NCBI RefSeq assembly: GCF_000321225.1
Contig: NW_004450665.1
Span: forward strand, 314,214 to 378,213
Source of the DNA: Odobenus rosmarus divergens
Lineage: Eukaryota; Chordata; Mammalia; Carnivora; Odobenidae
Length of the DNA stretch: 64,000 nucleotides
Reading direction: 5' to 3'
Part shown: piece after piece, positions 49,306 through 64,000 of the stretch
How the letters are laid out: every line of letters begins with the position of its first letter
Position numbering within the stretch: the first letter of the stretch is position 1
Notes under the pieces: generated by a model
What the model saw: only the letters and a program-made list of their open reading frames with translations
Databases searched by the model: none
What the model was told of the DNA's origin: nothing
Made by a program: the position numbers and the translations under genes

Positions 49306-49425
49306 AAATTACTCCATTTTTTAAATGAGAAATTGATATTGAGAAAGATTAAACTACATAGCCACTTTTGGCTACATAGTAAATAGAAAAACAAAGATTT
49401 GAACGCAGAACCTGCATTTTTCCCC
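49306..49425 (-). mobile_element. MIR SINE, antisense, right piece (split by ERV)
   Basis: TACTCCATTTTTTAAATGAG, ACTACATAGCCACTTTTGG and GATTTGAACGCAGAACC follow in antisense MIR order, starting with the AAAT target copy. The left piece is at 44300-44350. Confidence 0.75.
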
Positions 49426-52837
<3,412 letters not shown>

Positions 52838-53030
52838 TTGATAGATCACACTGCCTGAGTTTGAACTTGGCCCTGTTACTTACTTGTAACCTTGGCGCTT
52901 AGCCTCTTGGGGCTTCAGGTTTTTCCTGTGTGAGATGGGTGCCGTGACCCTTGTAAAGCCACCCTGAGATTAAATGAGGTGGCTTATGGAAGACACAAAG
53001 AAGAGCTTTAGCATATATTAGTAATCAATA
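52838..53030 (+). mobile_element. MIR SINE
   Basis: CACTGCCTGAGTTTGAACTT near 52849, TAACCTTGGCGCTTAGCCTC near 52887 and AGATTAAATGAGGTGG near 52967 give the MIR order on the plus strand. Confidence 0.8.
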
Positions 53031-53500
53031 AATTTTCACCAATTAATGACTTTTAGAACAAACATCCTTTGATCTGTACTTCTGTACCAGTAATTGTCCA
53101 CATCCCACAATTTGTCACTTAATTTCATGCTGCCCCTCATTGTTGTGACTTGTGTGGCACATTGGGTTTGAAATGAATGAGTTCCATAGTTTTTTTTCAG
53201 AATTGAAGAGAATTAAAAGTAATCTGGATGTGTCCTAAACCTGTATCTATTTATCTGTTGGTTTATTTATACATGGAGAATTTATTTTCAAATACATTTT
53301 CTGTAAGGCTCAGAGGGTTGTCATTTACAAACCACTCTCCTGAGGAGTCAAGATGTCCCCCTTTGGATGTGTAAATGCCACAGGGAAAGCCAAAGGTTGG
53401 ATTGCAGGAAAGGGCAGGCCAGTTGTTGTTCTCTCAAACACTAAAGAGGTTAGATTGTGACCAAATGGTGGAAGTACATTAAATTGTTGCAGCTTTATAC

Positions 53501-53695
53501 TTTTTTTTTAAAGATTTTATTTATTTATTTGAGAGAGCGAGAAAGAGAGAGAGCACATGAGAGGGGGGACGGTCAGAGGGAGAAGCAGACTCCCCGCTGA
53601 GCAGGGAGCCCGATGCGGGACTCGATCCCAGGACTCCAGGATCATGACCTGAGCCGAAGGCAGTCGCTCAACCAACTGAGCCACCCAGGCGCCCC
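53501..53695 (-). mobile_element. Can-SINE (SINEC), antisense
   Basis: Left poly-T, (GA)n, then an excellent reverse-complemented head ending GAGCCACCCAGGCGCCCC. I do not see a clean target duplication. The minus-strand frame 53517-53747 is a shadow. Confidence 0.95.
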
Positions 53696-54940
53696 AGATT
53701 TTCTTATGCAGATATTCCATTGTCGATGAATTTCTGACTAGTAACACATTGAAACTTAAAATTGTGACAAGGAAGGTAGAATGATCATGTTGAATATTTA
53801 TCTTTTGTTATATTGACTTATCTTTATCCTCTTAAAAGTATAAGGATGTGTTTTTCTTGTGAGCAAAGCTTCATGTTTATAGTTACAGTCTTTTTTTCTC
53901 TTCCTGACACTGTATAGACAATTGGTCTCCAAACTTACTCGTCAATACTTCAGATGCTCTTTAGGATCTAATTACCATCTCATGTTTTCCACATGTGTTC
54001 CTTACACTTCATAATTATGGTGCTCACTTACATAAATTAAATACAAAAAGCAATCCCTTATCTCAGGGCTTAGTAGACTTTTTTTTTTCTCTCTGTCTCA
54101 TGCTGCTGGAGCCCATCTTTGAGCTCATTCTACATATGATATCAATCTCTTAATTGGGACTGCCCTAAAAATCTCCAGAATATTCTCAATAACATGAAAA
54201 TTGTTGGCTGCCTTCACAAGCCAGAGGACATTTAACAGATATAAACAATGTTCTGGAGTGGAAATTTATAAGAATTATTATTAAATACCAGATATTCATT
54301 CTGAGAGATTTTCACCTTGCCCAGATAAATAGATATTATTGTTTCCAGAGGTAGTAAGAGATGATAAACTGAATGGCCTACACAGATTTCTTCCAGTTTA
54401 AAAATGGTGTGATTTCTGAGTTCTGAGATACTAAGAAGGTAGTAATGTTGCCACACAAATGCAAAACTAAAATTTTTACTAGCCAGTGTTAGAGGAAAAA
54501 TTGAAATTGAAAAGGGTGGTATTCTACATCCTGTAGTCTGGAGCTATTACTCTCAGTCCATAAATTTGTAAGCCATAACTTACACTGCACCTTATTACTG
54601 CACACATGAAAAGTGCAGTGGATTTCAATAGTGCACACTATGTTATTTATAATCCATTATACTCATAAGTAATTGAATTCAAAGCATAATTTTTAAAAAG
54701 AAATTAATCCTACCTGCTTGTAGTCACAGTAACCTAGAGCATAAACACCTAGATTTATTGGCAGTAGGAGATTTGGTGCCTCCATCTGTTTGGAATGACC
54801 ACAGACTTAGGCATCAATGAAGACAACTTGGAATTTGAGAGTTACAACCCTCCCACCCACCCACCCCAAAAGTGTTCACTGTATAGAATCATGTCCTTAC
54901 AGAATTGGAGTCCATCTCTTAGCTATAAATTCAACTGGCT
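53696..54940. other. AT-rich intronic sequence, nothing assigned
   Basis: No exon or recognisable large repeat was seen. The minus-strand frame 54232-54456 has no domain. Confidence 0.45.
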
Positions 54941-55004
54941 TATAAGGACCTACTCAGAATGGCTATGTTTTTTATAAGGACCTACTCAGAATGGCTATGT
55001 TTTT
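54941..55004. repeat. 32-bp tandem duplication
   Basis: The unit TATAAGGACCTACTCAGAAT followed by GGCTATGTTTTT is present twice with a 32-base period and no mismatch except in the closing T run. Probably a recent slippage product. Confidence 0.9.
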
Positions 55005-55009
55005 AATCT

Positions 55010-55450
55010 GGTTTTCCACCATACTTTTCCTGCCTTTCCCCCTTCCAGTCTCCTTTCAGTTTTTCATGCGTGCCCTGTACCCTCGCACTGTTCCTGCTCC
55101 TCGGCCACCACCACTGCCACGGAATTTTCGCACATCCTCCGTCTCTGCTTTGTCTGGTACATTCCTACTCATCCTTCAAATATCAGTTCAGTAGCCACCT
55201 CCTTAAGGAAGCTTTCTGTGGCCCTGTAATTAGGTCAAATCCTCGTAATTGTAATACACGTCTTAGCACTGGTGCTGACTGTGATTTGACATCTATTTTC
55301 TGTGATTCCTTAATACTGTCTGTCCCTTTCCCTGGACTATACTATCTGAGAGGAGACAGTGCCAGGTTCTGTTGACCGTTTTATTCCCAGGGCCCGCCCA
55401 GCATATATTATGTGCGCAGTGAATGTGCACGGAATCAGTGAATGCATGGC
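55010..55450 (+). mobile_element. L2 LINE 3' region
   Basis: C/T-rich text (CTTCAAATATCAGTTCAGTA near 55174; CTTAAGGAAGCTTTCTGTG near 55202) and the end (TTTTATTCCCAGGGCCCGCC near 55379, CAGTGAATGTGCACGG) follow the L2 order. The 67- and 101-codon frames over it are LINE remnants and not genes. Confidence 0.75.
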
Positions 55451-57050
55451 AGGGAATGTAGAAAGCATCAGTAGCTTTTTAAAAATCAGTGTCCTTTATA
55501 CAAATTCATGAAAATAGTGAAGCTATGAAGAGGGAGTAAGCTAAAGGGACAAAAAGAAAACAAGAGGAGGGCCAATAATAGAAGGTGAGTTAGTGAAAGG
55601 CCGAGAGAGTAGGGATAGTAGTAACAGCAGAAACAGCCACAAGAGGTATAAAGTTCTAAGAAATTATATGGAGGAAGTCAGTATATGAGCAAACAAACCT
55701 GCACATTTCAAATAATCATGAGGAAAACCTTGGGCCATGCATGTTAGGGCATGTTCATCAAAGTGACTTGTGGGAATATAGTAAGAGTCTCAAAGTAAGT
55801 TCAACAACAAAATGATATCTCAGGTAATAAAGTACAGTCAAGTCGTGTACTGGCCAGGTGTATGAGCTATCCTAAAATAGATATGCATACGTTTAAATAT
55901 GGACAAGTGAATGACAAAAAAAGTTTAAACTTGGTGCAAAATTTGAAGAAGATGAACATAATCCTTTTATTTATCATGTAATATCATATGTATATTCTTG
56001 CTACAAGACGATTAGAGAGAGGGAAAAGAACTCGGGATTTGAAAGTCGATGTTCTGATGTCAAATCCTCAAATCCTCAGCCTCTACAGCCAACCTTCTCT
56101 TTCCATCCGCTGAGTTTTCTCAGCTATAGGATAGGAACTCTCTCCCAAACCTATAAATCCTCTGTTTCCTTAAACTCTCTTAGCATATTAGTATGGATTT
56201 CCCTTACATCCATAAAGGGTGAAGTCAGCTCTTTGAGAACATGCTGCTGGCCACTGATAGCAAGGAAATGAGAAGTTTTGGATTTAATCCCTCCTTTTTT
56301 CTCCTCTGTGCTGTCTTGGCTTTGTGTTTTAGACGGTCATTTAACCTCTCTGAATTTAAGTATCCCCCCGGGACAGTCAATGAAATATTTTCTCTTCAAG
56401 TGCTTTGTAAATTTAGAAAACATTTTATATCATTTTGTAACTTGTACCACTAAGTCTTTAAAAACAGGCAGCGAAAGTTTTGTCTGATTAGAAGTAGCTT
56501 CAGGTTACAGAGCACTGATATAGTTGATTCTCGAGGAAGAGATCAGAGGGTGTCCCAATATTTAAGCCAATACTCACTGAAAAGATAAAAGGCTTTATTA
56601 GCAAATATAATGGCTGCACAGGCTAATTTATATTCACAGTGTGAATCTGCTCTTTCTAATCTAGACACAGCATTAAGTAATCAGATTGTGCTTCTTTGTT
56701 AGCAAGTGAACAATTACCAGTCTTCCAATTTTACCTCCCTTTCTCGTCCTTTACATTCCTACACTGTGACCTACTTCAGAGGCTCAGTGTGTCTCTGTCA
56801 CTAAGGCATGGGTCCTTATCATTAAGGAGTGGCCCTAGGGCAGAACCACAGGACCATGGGACACACAGGAGCTATACTCCTATCATCGCTTATTCATTTT
56901 TTGTCCATTCATCAATATGTCGAGAGTGAACTCCATTCTGAGTATGGGATAGATGCTGGAATGTGGAGGAGGGAAAGAAGAGGGGAGGATGTAGTGTTAA
57001 TAGCTCCCTCCAAAGAAGTGTGTACTTTCATTAAAAGATAGAAGCCCTCA
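55451..57050. other. Intronic sequence, possible MIR pieces
   Basis: Possible MIR fragments lie at about 56030-56130 and 56270-56430. No exon was recognised. Confidence 0.4.
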
Positions 57051-57238
57051 GGGGCGCCTGGTGGCTCAGTCAGTTAAGTGTCCGATCTCGGCTCAGGTCG
57101 TGATCTAAGGGTCCTGGGAAGGAGCCCCAAGTTGGGCCCCCAGCTCAGTGGAGAGTCCACTTGTCCCTCTGCCCCTTCCCCCACTCATGTGCTCTCACTC
57201 TCGCTCTCAAATAAATAAATTCTTTAAAAAATAAAATA
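57051..57238 (+). mobile_element. Can-SINE (SINEC)
   Basis: The head GGGGCGCCTGGTGGCTCAGT lacks one G of the usual GGGTGG. CT-rich part and AAATAAAT tail follow. A short imperfect duplication (AGAAGCCCT before, AAAAGCCCT after) flanks it. Confidence 0.93.
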
Positions 57239-59455
57239 AAAGCCCTTATAATCTTAACTCATTTACATATCTCTGGCTTGTTGTGAACTGAGAATAAATT
57301 GTACTGTATGCTTACCTCTTATGATCTAAGTTGCCACTTCTCATCTTACAAAATATGTAGAAATGCAATTATGTGGGAAATTACTTAATATCACAGACTG
57401 CTTGTTAATTCTAAGTAGTCGTTTCATCTTTTCAGATTATATCATCAGATTATCAATCTCTTTATTTCTGGGTTTTTTCTCACCAGATGGGATTAGGAGA
57501 GATCAGAGTGAGGAGGAATCAGCTCCATCACGGTGCTAGGTGGGGGATGTGGTTTTCAGTGGATCATGCGCCATTAAAAGAACAGTAAGCCCTTGCTCCG
57601 TTGTGTGTACACTCTAGATGAGAAGCTCACATTCTCACCAAAGCTGAAGCATTTGGGGAAAGAGGGAAAGGACAAGTGGTGTCACTTACTGAAATCACAC
57701 TTATTTACCAAAAGAAACAATAATCCCAGCAGTTCCTTCACTCCCATTTTCACCGGGCATCTGCAGATAAAATAAGATGGAGAGACATGGGAAAGTGCTA
57801 CCTTTGTAGAAATGTTGGAAGGGGATTTAGAGGCCATTCTGTCTTTCAGCCACAACCAAATAAGTTACATTGGATTAAAATAGTGCAGGTCATTTGGAGA
57901 AACACAGCCCAAGGACCTTTACATTTCTAAGGCAGCCCAAATTTCAAATTAATCCCTTCTTTTATGCCTTGCTTTGGAAAGATGGCTAAGATTAAACCTA
58001 GAAAGAAAGGATTTAATTTCAGTTTTACAAAGACTTTTTCAATAGTTTCAAAAATATATCTTTCTCTTTGAATAAAAAGCCTTTGCAAAAAAGTTGATCT
58101 GCGAATGCATATTAAAAAGCAGCCTGCCATAGAGACGAGCCATGCACCTATGAACTGCACAGAGGCTATAAAATGCCAGAGCTCGGGCTTAAGGGAGTTG
58201 ACATTATTCATTAAAATCCTCTGTAGTTTGAATCCCAGTGACTGTCTCAGCCCAGGTTTGGAGTGAAGAGAAAAAGGAATAGAAGACGCTCACCTCTACA
58301 CCTTTGCCAAGTTCGGTGAAGGGAAAGAAGATAGAGGGGAAGCCTGATTGTTGGCAGATAAAGAAGGAAACCTCAGAGAATTTTGTATCTACTCAAAAAA
58401 TAAGAAAGGAGAATTAAAATTAAATGTAGGAAGCGCCTCTCCTTTGATCCTTTTAACATCTCCCAAATCAAACGATTTCTTGCTTTCATATTGACATTAG
58501 TCACTGTGCCCCTACTCTAAGTCTTTAGCTTTACAGACTTGGAGTATAGGATTACCTGTAATTCATACATGGTCCTGGTTCGGTAATATTATATGTCCAT
58601 TTTGTATGTAGCACACTCTGTGGATCACAGAAATACAGCCAAGAGCCTGCTTCCTTATGAAGTAGACATGCTGGCTAAAAATGGAAGACAGACAGTCAGG
58701 AAGTGTTAATCCGTCCGTAGAAGGTAGTGTGGTTTTGGGCCGAACTGGTTTAAAGGCCAGTATGCATAGCATGAGAGGGAGAACAGGTCGCCAAGGTGGT
58801 TGGGGAAGGGTTTCAGGACCAGCCGAACCCTGGCGAAGCTCCTTGCTTGCTTGGTTGGGAATTAAGATTGGAACTGATGGGGGCGGGGTGGGGGGAAATG
58901 GGGATGGGATAGCAGAGGCAGAGTTTGAGGCCGAAGTAAACACGAGCTATGGAGAAGCATGCTCACGAAAGGGGCTCACCTTGGGAGCCCACAGACTGCC
59001 GTGGGAATGCTCATTCAGACTCTTACGTTCCATATGTCCTGGAGAAGTTTCTAAACCCTTCCTGAGTAAATATTTGAGTGGCATGCTGGAGCCAGGATTG
59101 TGAAATATTCGGGACTTCTGTGAGCTGGCTGTGAAGGCTTGGTAGCTTGAACCAGCTACAGTAGGAGAATTGACCCCATGGAAAGTAACAAGCCCAACAA
59201 ATCCAGACTCCTTTTTGTAAAGCTGCTGACTTACCAGAATACCACTGCCCTGATTCCTTCTTAATTAAGCAAGAATTACAGATCTGCCTATGCATATTAT
59301 TGTGTTAGGGTACAGATAATGTATAAAATGTCTAGCACAGAGTCAACACAGATGACGCTCGAGATGACAGCTACAGGCTTAAATGTAATATTGTGAGGAG
59401 ATTGGTCTCATCAGAGGAGCGGCAGGATAGGGAGCTGGGCAGGTAGGCTGAGCTA
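57239..59455. other. Intronic sequence, one unexplained frame
   Basis: No exon signal. The 140-codon plus frame at 58681-59103 is Gly/Ser-rich and overlapped by long minus-strand frames, which suggests base composition and not a gene. The G-rich patch at 58879-58912 accounts for its glycines. Confidence 0.4.
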
Positions 59456-59721
59456 GCCAGGGGACAGCGGTCCTGCACTACCTCAGCACCGAAGCCAGGG
59501 GACAGCGGTCCTGCACTACCTCAGCACCGAAGCCAGGGGACAGCGGTCCTGCACTACCTCAGCACCGAAGCCAGGGGACAGCGGTCCTGCACTACCTCAG
59601 CACCGAAGCCAGGGGACAGCGGTCCTGCACTATCTCAGCACCGAAGCCAGGGGACAGCGGTCCTGCACTACCTCAGCACCGAAGCCAGGGGACAGCGGTC
59701 CTGCACTACCTCAGCACCGAG
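59456..59721. repeat. 38-bp minisatellite, seven copies
   Basis: Seven head-to-tail copies of a GC-rich unit starting GCCAGGGGACAGCGGTCCTG. Six junctions are visible. By eye only two variants are seen: one C to T in copy five (CTATCTCAG) and the last base of the final copy. The unit contains CpG sites and is not a multiple of three. The near-identity implies recent expansion, so copy number is likely variable. Confidence 0.97.
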
Positions 59722-62700
59722 GTACGATTTCAGATGTGATTCTTCATCACTCGTCTTCACCACAAAACAACTTCACATTTATTCTTTCGAAGGAAGAGTA
59801 GAGCTCTTCTCACTATATTAATCCATAAATGACATTAAAGTCTTCCCTAACAGACAACTGGCTTACGATTACTTCTGAGCTACGGAGGACGTGTAAGATC
59901 CCTGAACAATGTTTAGAGAGCATTTAGGAAGGACCATGGCTTATGTAGCGTCACATCAACTGTCACCATTTCTTTTACTGAAGGGGACAGAAATGTTTTT
60001 TGTTAGTAGGTTTGCCTCAGCTGTTTAGCTTATAGTATAATGCGAGGTAACAACTGATGAATAATTATCTCTGTTAGGATACAAATCTCTAATTTTAAGA
60101 TTACTTTGCGATTATTAACCTAAATCTAAAGAATGAGCAGCTTTCTCCTGTCGGGATCTCCTCCCATCTGTGACCCAGCTGTGTCAAATTTCTAGTCCAT
60201 AAATTCAAGACACTTAGTTTGGTTTGCTACACTCTCTAAGACTACAAATACCTGTAATGAATCTAGTGATATTTTTTTCACTGTTCACATGACAAAAATC
60301 TGAAGAATGAATGATTGATCTCCGTTTTGTTTTTGTTTTTCCAACATCATGATGGACAAAGAACTCTGTTTCTTTTGTTGTTGTGACTACATTCTGCTTT
60401 TCTTCCTCCTTTCCAAGCCCTCCTGGCAAAAGAATGTATAGTTCAGATTGTTGGAATCTATAATGAAAATGTTTATCTACCCAAATAATTCCTTCTGTTA
60501 CATTTGTTGTAGACGACTAATGCCACTAAAAGCAAAAGTTTGCCATGGAAAGTGTAGCAGTTTCCAAGAAAATGTTGCTGGTTGACTTTATTGAATGTTT
60601 TCACGTTTGAGTGCTTTCAAATTTTAGTAAAATACTGTATTTGAAGATATTTTAACTTAGCCAAGTGCAAGTGAAATTCTGTAAATGGATTTGACTAAAA
60701 AATCTAATTTTCACGTAAAGCAAGAGAAAGGTCCACTGACTTGCAGTTCCTTGGTCTCATTGTATAATTGTGTTCCAGAGCTACCGTGGGGGCTCCCACC
60801 TGCAAAATATGCCTAACCTATTCTTGAAAGACCTTTCTTGCCATCACAGATGCCAGCACCAAATGCCAGACAAAGTTGGCACCTACAAAATTGCTGTCAT
60901 TACTCATTAGCAGGCATCAGAATGTCCTAATAATACTTGTTGCCACTCTCCAATCCTGTGGAGACATCAGTTAAACATGGCTTGCTTGCCAAGTCATGTG
61001 ATCAGCTTTCACTATGCTGGATAAAGCCAAGTGAGACCATCCAGGTAGACTGGATAAAGAAACCTTGAAGAGTTTGGCTGTGGAAAGAGAAATTCTTTCC
61101 ATCCATTTTTCCTGCAGTGGAATTCAGAACTCTAGAAAACCCTGTGTGTTTTTTCTGCCATATGGCTGTCCGTTGCTCAGTTGCCCTACTTAGAGAACAC
61201 TTGAGTATTAGTGGAAGGCATATTCCTACTCAGAAAATAACCAACATATTAAGACTTCTTTATAGTTTCAGTGACCTAAATCTAGACTTTCTGAATAAAT
61301 AAAACCTGAATTTTATTCAGGTTTTATCCTAAAGCTAGATAGATGGAACAGGCTTTGTTAATTCATTGTCCAAAAGGATTATTTTTTTCCCCTTTGTATA
61401 ATTCTTTAAATCAAGCTGGCTCAAGCTCCGTGAGAGAGAAGAGGTATCCTGAACTTCTGCAGGGGAGACAAGATCAGTAATGGAGACCGCTGGCCTTCTC
61501 AAAGGGCAGCAGTTCTGAGAGAGGAGCGGGGAACTGAACTTTTATTAGAGGTCCTTGGGAAGGCAGGTAGGAACATTCAGGCAGCAATACTTGCTTCCTT
61601 GTTTACTAGTGGGAGCATCCACTATCCTATGATTACTGCACCAACTGGGGAGACCTGAGCCGTTACTGAGAATCTCCTCTCATCTCCACTGGTCATGTGG
61701 TTGATCATCCAAAGGGTGCAGAAGTGGAACAGAGCCTGGGAGAGGAAGCGGAATCTGCGATGAGTGATGGAAGGGCAGTAATTGCAGAACGAATCCTCAC
61801 GTCATCCGTGCTGAATCCATGGCTTAGGACAGCTTTCCACCATTCCTGGGTGAAACGTAGCAGTAAGTCCGTGTTGCAGCTTCACTTTGCCTCAGTACCC
61901 TCGTCATAGCGCCATTGCCTTTAGGCCATTTCTACGGCCTAAACTAGTGCAGGAGCTAATGTGTGTCTTAGAAATCAAAATAATGATACAGAATGATTCA
62001 CTGGGCAGAAATAATGTAGAAGACAAATGTATCGAGAAGCAATGGAAATGCTATTAGCAATCACAGAGGAGTTTATTAGTAGGAAACATTGCCCATGTCT
62101 CCTACACATAGTAAAAGGATATTTGTTTAAAGCCCAAGTAACTCCTTCACTATATAAGAATTTCTAAGGGATTTTGAACCAGGATTCTGTTTGCATTCAG
62201 CCACTACTTTTTTCTTCTTATCATCATCCTAAACTTCCCGCATACCACCTGTCTTAAGATGAGATAAATGAACATGAGGCCCTAAACTCTACCACAGGTG
62301 ATGCCTTAGCCAAGGAATGGATTCACTTTGACACTTGATTAACATCAATTTCACATGTGGTAATAAAAAAATTAATCTGCACGAACTGTAATTTTCATGC
62401 TGGGATCATTTAGATTCGAGCCATCTCTCTATAGATTGGGTTCAAGAAAACTATTTTCATTGTGCTTTTTTAATGAGGATGCCTGGTGGAAAATCATACT
62501 TGGGTCTTGGGGAACTTCTTGCTTTTCAAAAGTGCAACAAACAGAACTTCAGTGTTTGGGAAGATGGGCTTGCTATCTGTAGACTTACAGAACATTAAGA
62601 ACAAATATACAAAGTTTGAGGAAGAGTAGGGTAGTAGCTATTTTGAAATACTGACTGATATACTCGTGTGTTAAGATCGGAGATTATACCTAAAAAAGAT

Positions 62701-64000
62701 AAGTAGATGCCCCAGAATGTTGCCTTTTTATAGTCTTCTTATCAGAATATCTGCAGCCACCCCATTTTCCTGAATTTTGTCCCAATTCTCTTTTCCAATA
62801 TGTGGCTACCTGCCACTTTTCAACCATAGAAGGAAGACTTTAGGCAGGGATGATGGGCGGAGAGACTACAGAGGTTGCTGTTCTGCGATGTGGCCCTGAC
62901 AAGTTGATTATATATTGGAAGATGCAGTGGAGAAGCCACATCTCAGTTTCTGACATTAGTCTCTGCGGATGTTCATCTGCAGTAGCCGCTGTGGGAGCAA
63001 GTTAGGGAACCTCTGAGAAGCACAGAGGTAACACTCTGTGGTACGTATGAACGCAGGCGCCTCCAAGGAGACTCAGCACCAATTACAATCACCCCATTCT
63101 GTAGAGACAACATAAAACCACTTTAAAACATTTTGAAACATCATAAAGAGAGTGCATTTATTTTAAAATTTGTAGTTCATATCTGTTATATAGTAATACA
63201 AATGTGTGTGCATATACCATATGTATAATAGGTAAACTATTACCTTATGAATCAGAAAGGCCCATGTTCAAGGCACCTCTGGTTAGTGGAAATCTGTCCT
63301 TCACTACCCTGTTTTGGATCTGAATAAATATGCATCACACACACACACACTGATGCAAACTCCAGCAATTGATCAGAGGCTGACGTTTTACAGTCTAAAT
63401 TTTTGGACTTGGTTGCTCGTTCATAAAATACTAATGCAATATACAATTCCCACACAGACTTTCCTCTTCTCTGCAAAGTATGGAGACCCAAATGCTACAA
63501 AGCTTGCTGTGGGCTCCTGGCTCAGAAACAGTTCTCTCAGCACTCTCCTGACATTATTAATGGCCCTGATGTACAAACCCAGAATAAAATAGAATTAAAA
63601 TCCAAAGTTAATTTCAAGCTCCATTAGAAATTAAAGGTGTTGGGAAAGAAATCAATAGTTGCCCAGTGCAAAATGACTAAATTCAAAGCAATTAATTCTA
63701 TTATTTTGTAACTTCTAAAAACTATAAAAGACCTTCAAACTAGAAAATGTTGCCACGCTCACACATATACACGATATGTGACTAAAAATAATGACAATGA
63801 TTTCTAGAATCAACACACAAAAATCTATTTTATTACTTTGTAGCCATACCATGTAGTATACACACTAAAATGTGTGTCTTAAAATAGAGCCAATTATTCT
63901 GTACAATCTGTGGCTATTTCCAGCAATTACCAACACTCAGTTGTAAATCTGGGAGGATTTAAAGGACAGAAACAATGCAAAAGTGCAAAGAGATTTATTT
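59722..64000. other. Intronic sequence to the window end
   Basis: No exon or large repeat recognised. A 12-bp perfect hairpin is at 61299-61327, and a short (CA)n run is at about 63337-63350. Frames at 61117-61302, 61697-61909 and 63314-63592 have no domain or splice support. Confidence 0.45.
61299..61327. other. Perfect 12-bp inverted repeat with 5-nt loop
   Basis: ATAAAACCTGAA, a TTTTA loop, then TTCAGGTTTTAT. The arms are fully complementary. No function is claimed. Confidence 0.9.

Noticed and set aside
58681..59103. 140-codon plus-strand frame, Gly/Ser-rich
   Set aside because: A 126-codon frame overlaps it on the other strand, which points to a composition effect. No domain or splice sites are seen.
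59456..59721. Possible CRISPR-like array
   Set aside because: The units are directly adjacent with no unique spacers, and the host is a mammal. It is a minisatellite.

Overview
This window is 64 kb of mammalian, AT-rich, gene-poor DNA. I read it as intron of a very large gene with one short coding exon. The host is a carnivore: eight copies of the tRNA-Lys-derived Can-SINE (SINEC) carry its diagnostic head, and two copies of a carnivore-type L1 3' end are present. The flavour of the L1 tails suggests a caniform, but that is weaker. There is no bacterial or operon structure, and almost all long open frames are chance or repeat-derived.

The only host coding feature I can support is a 107-bp exon at 49989-50095 (+). 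It has good splice sites and encodes a six-cysteine EGF-like module of a contactin-associated protein, most likely CNTNAP2. Both flanks then belong to long introns, which explains the lack of other exons.

The rest is layered transposon history. Ancient L2 and MIR fragments and hAT relics (MER5A, MER20) form the oldest layer. MaLR/MLT1 LTRs and old L1 3' ends follow, then lineage-specific Can-SINEs and young L1 tails, most with readable target-site duplications. One Can-SINE (13137-13350) sits inside a MER5A.

The most unusual object is a class I endogenous retrovirus at 44351-49305 (+). It has two 332-bp LTRs, a 4-bp target duplication (AAAT), a tRNA-Glu-like primer binding site, and lies inside a MIR. 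Its internal order is scrambled: RNase H and the integrase N-terminal part and core come first. Gag, protease and the start of RT follow. The integrase C-terminal region and an env stub come last. The central integrase reading frame stops at the gag junction, before the third catalytic residue. Every gene is broken by stops or frameshifts. The provirus is in the gene's orientation and ends 683 bp before the EGF exon.

Other local structures are a seven-copy 38-bp minisatellite (59456-59721), a 310-bp tandem duplication (37017-37635), an 85-nt perfectly alternating purine-pyrimidine tract just downstream of the exon (50828-50912), and a 12-bp perfect hairpin (61299-61327). Repeat family names come from recognition by eye, not from a library search, so boundaries of old repeats are approximate.
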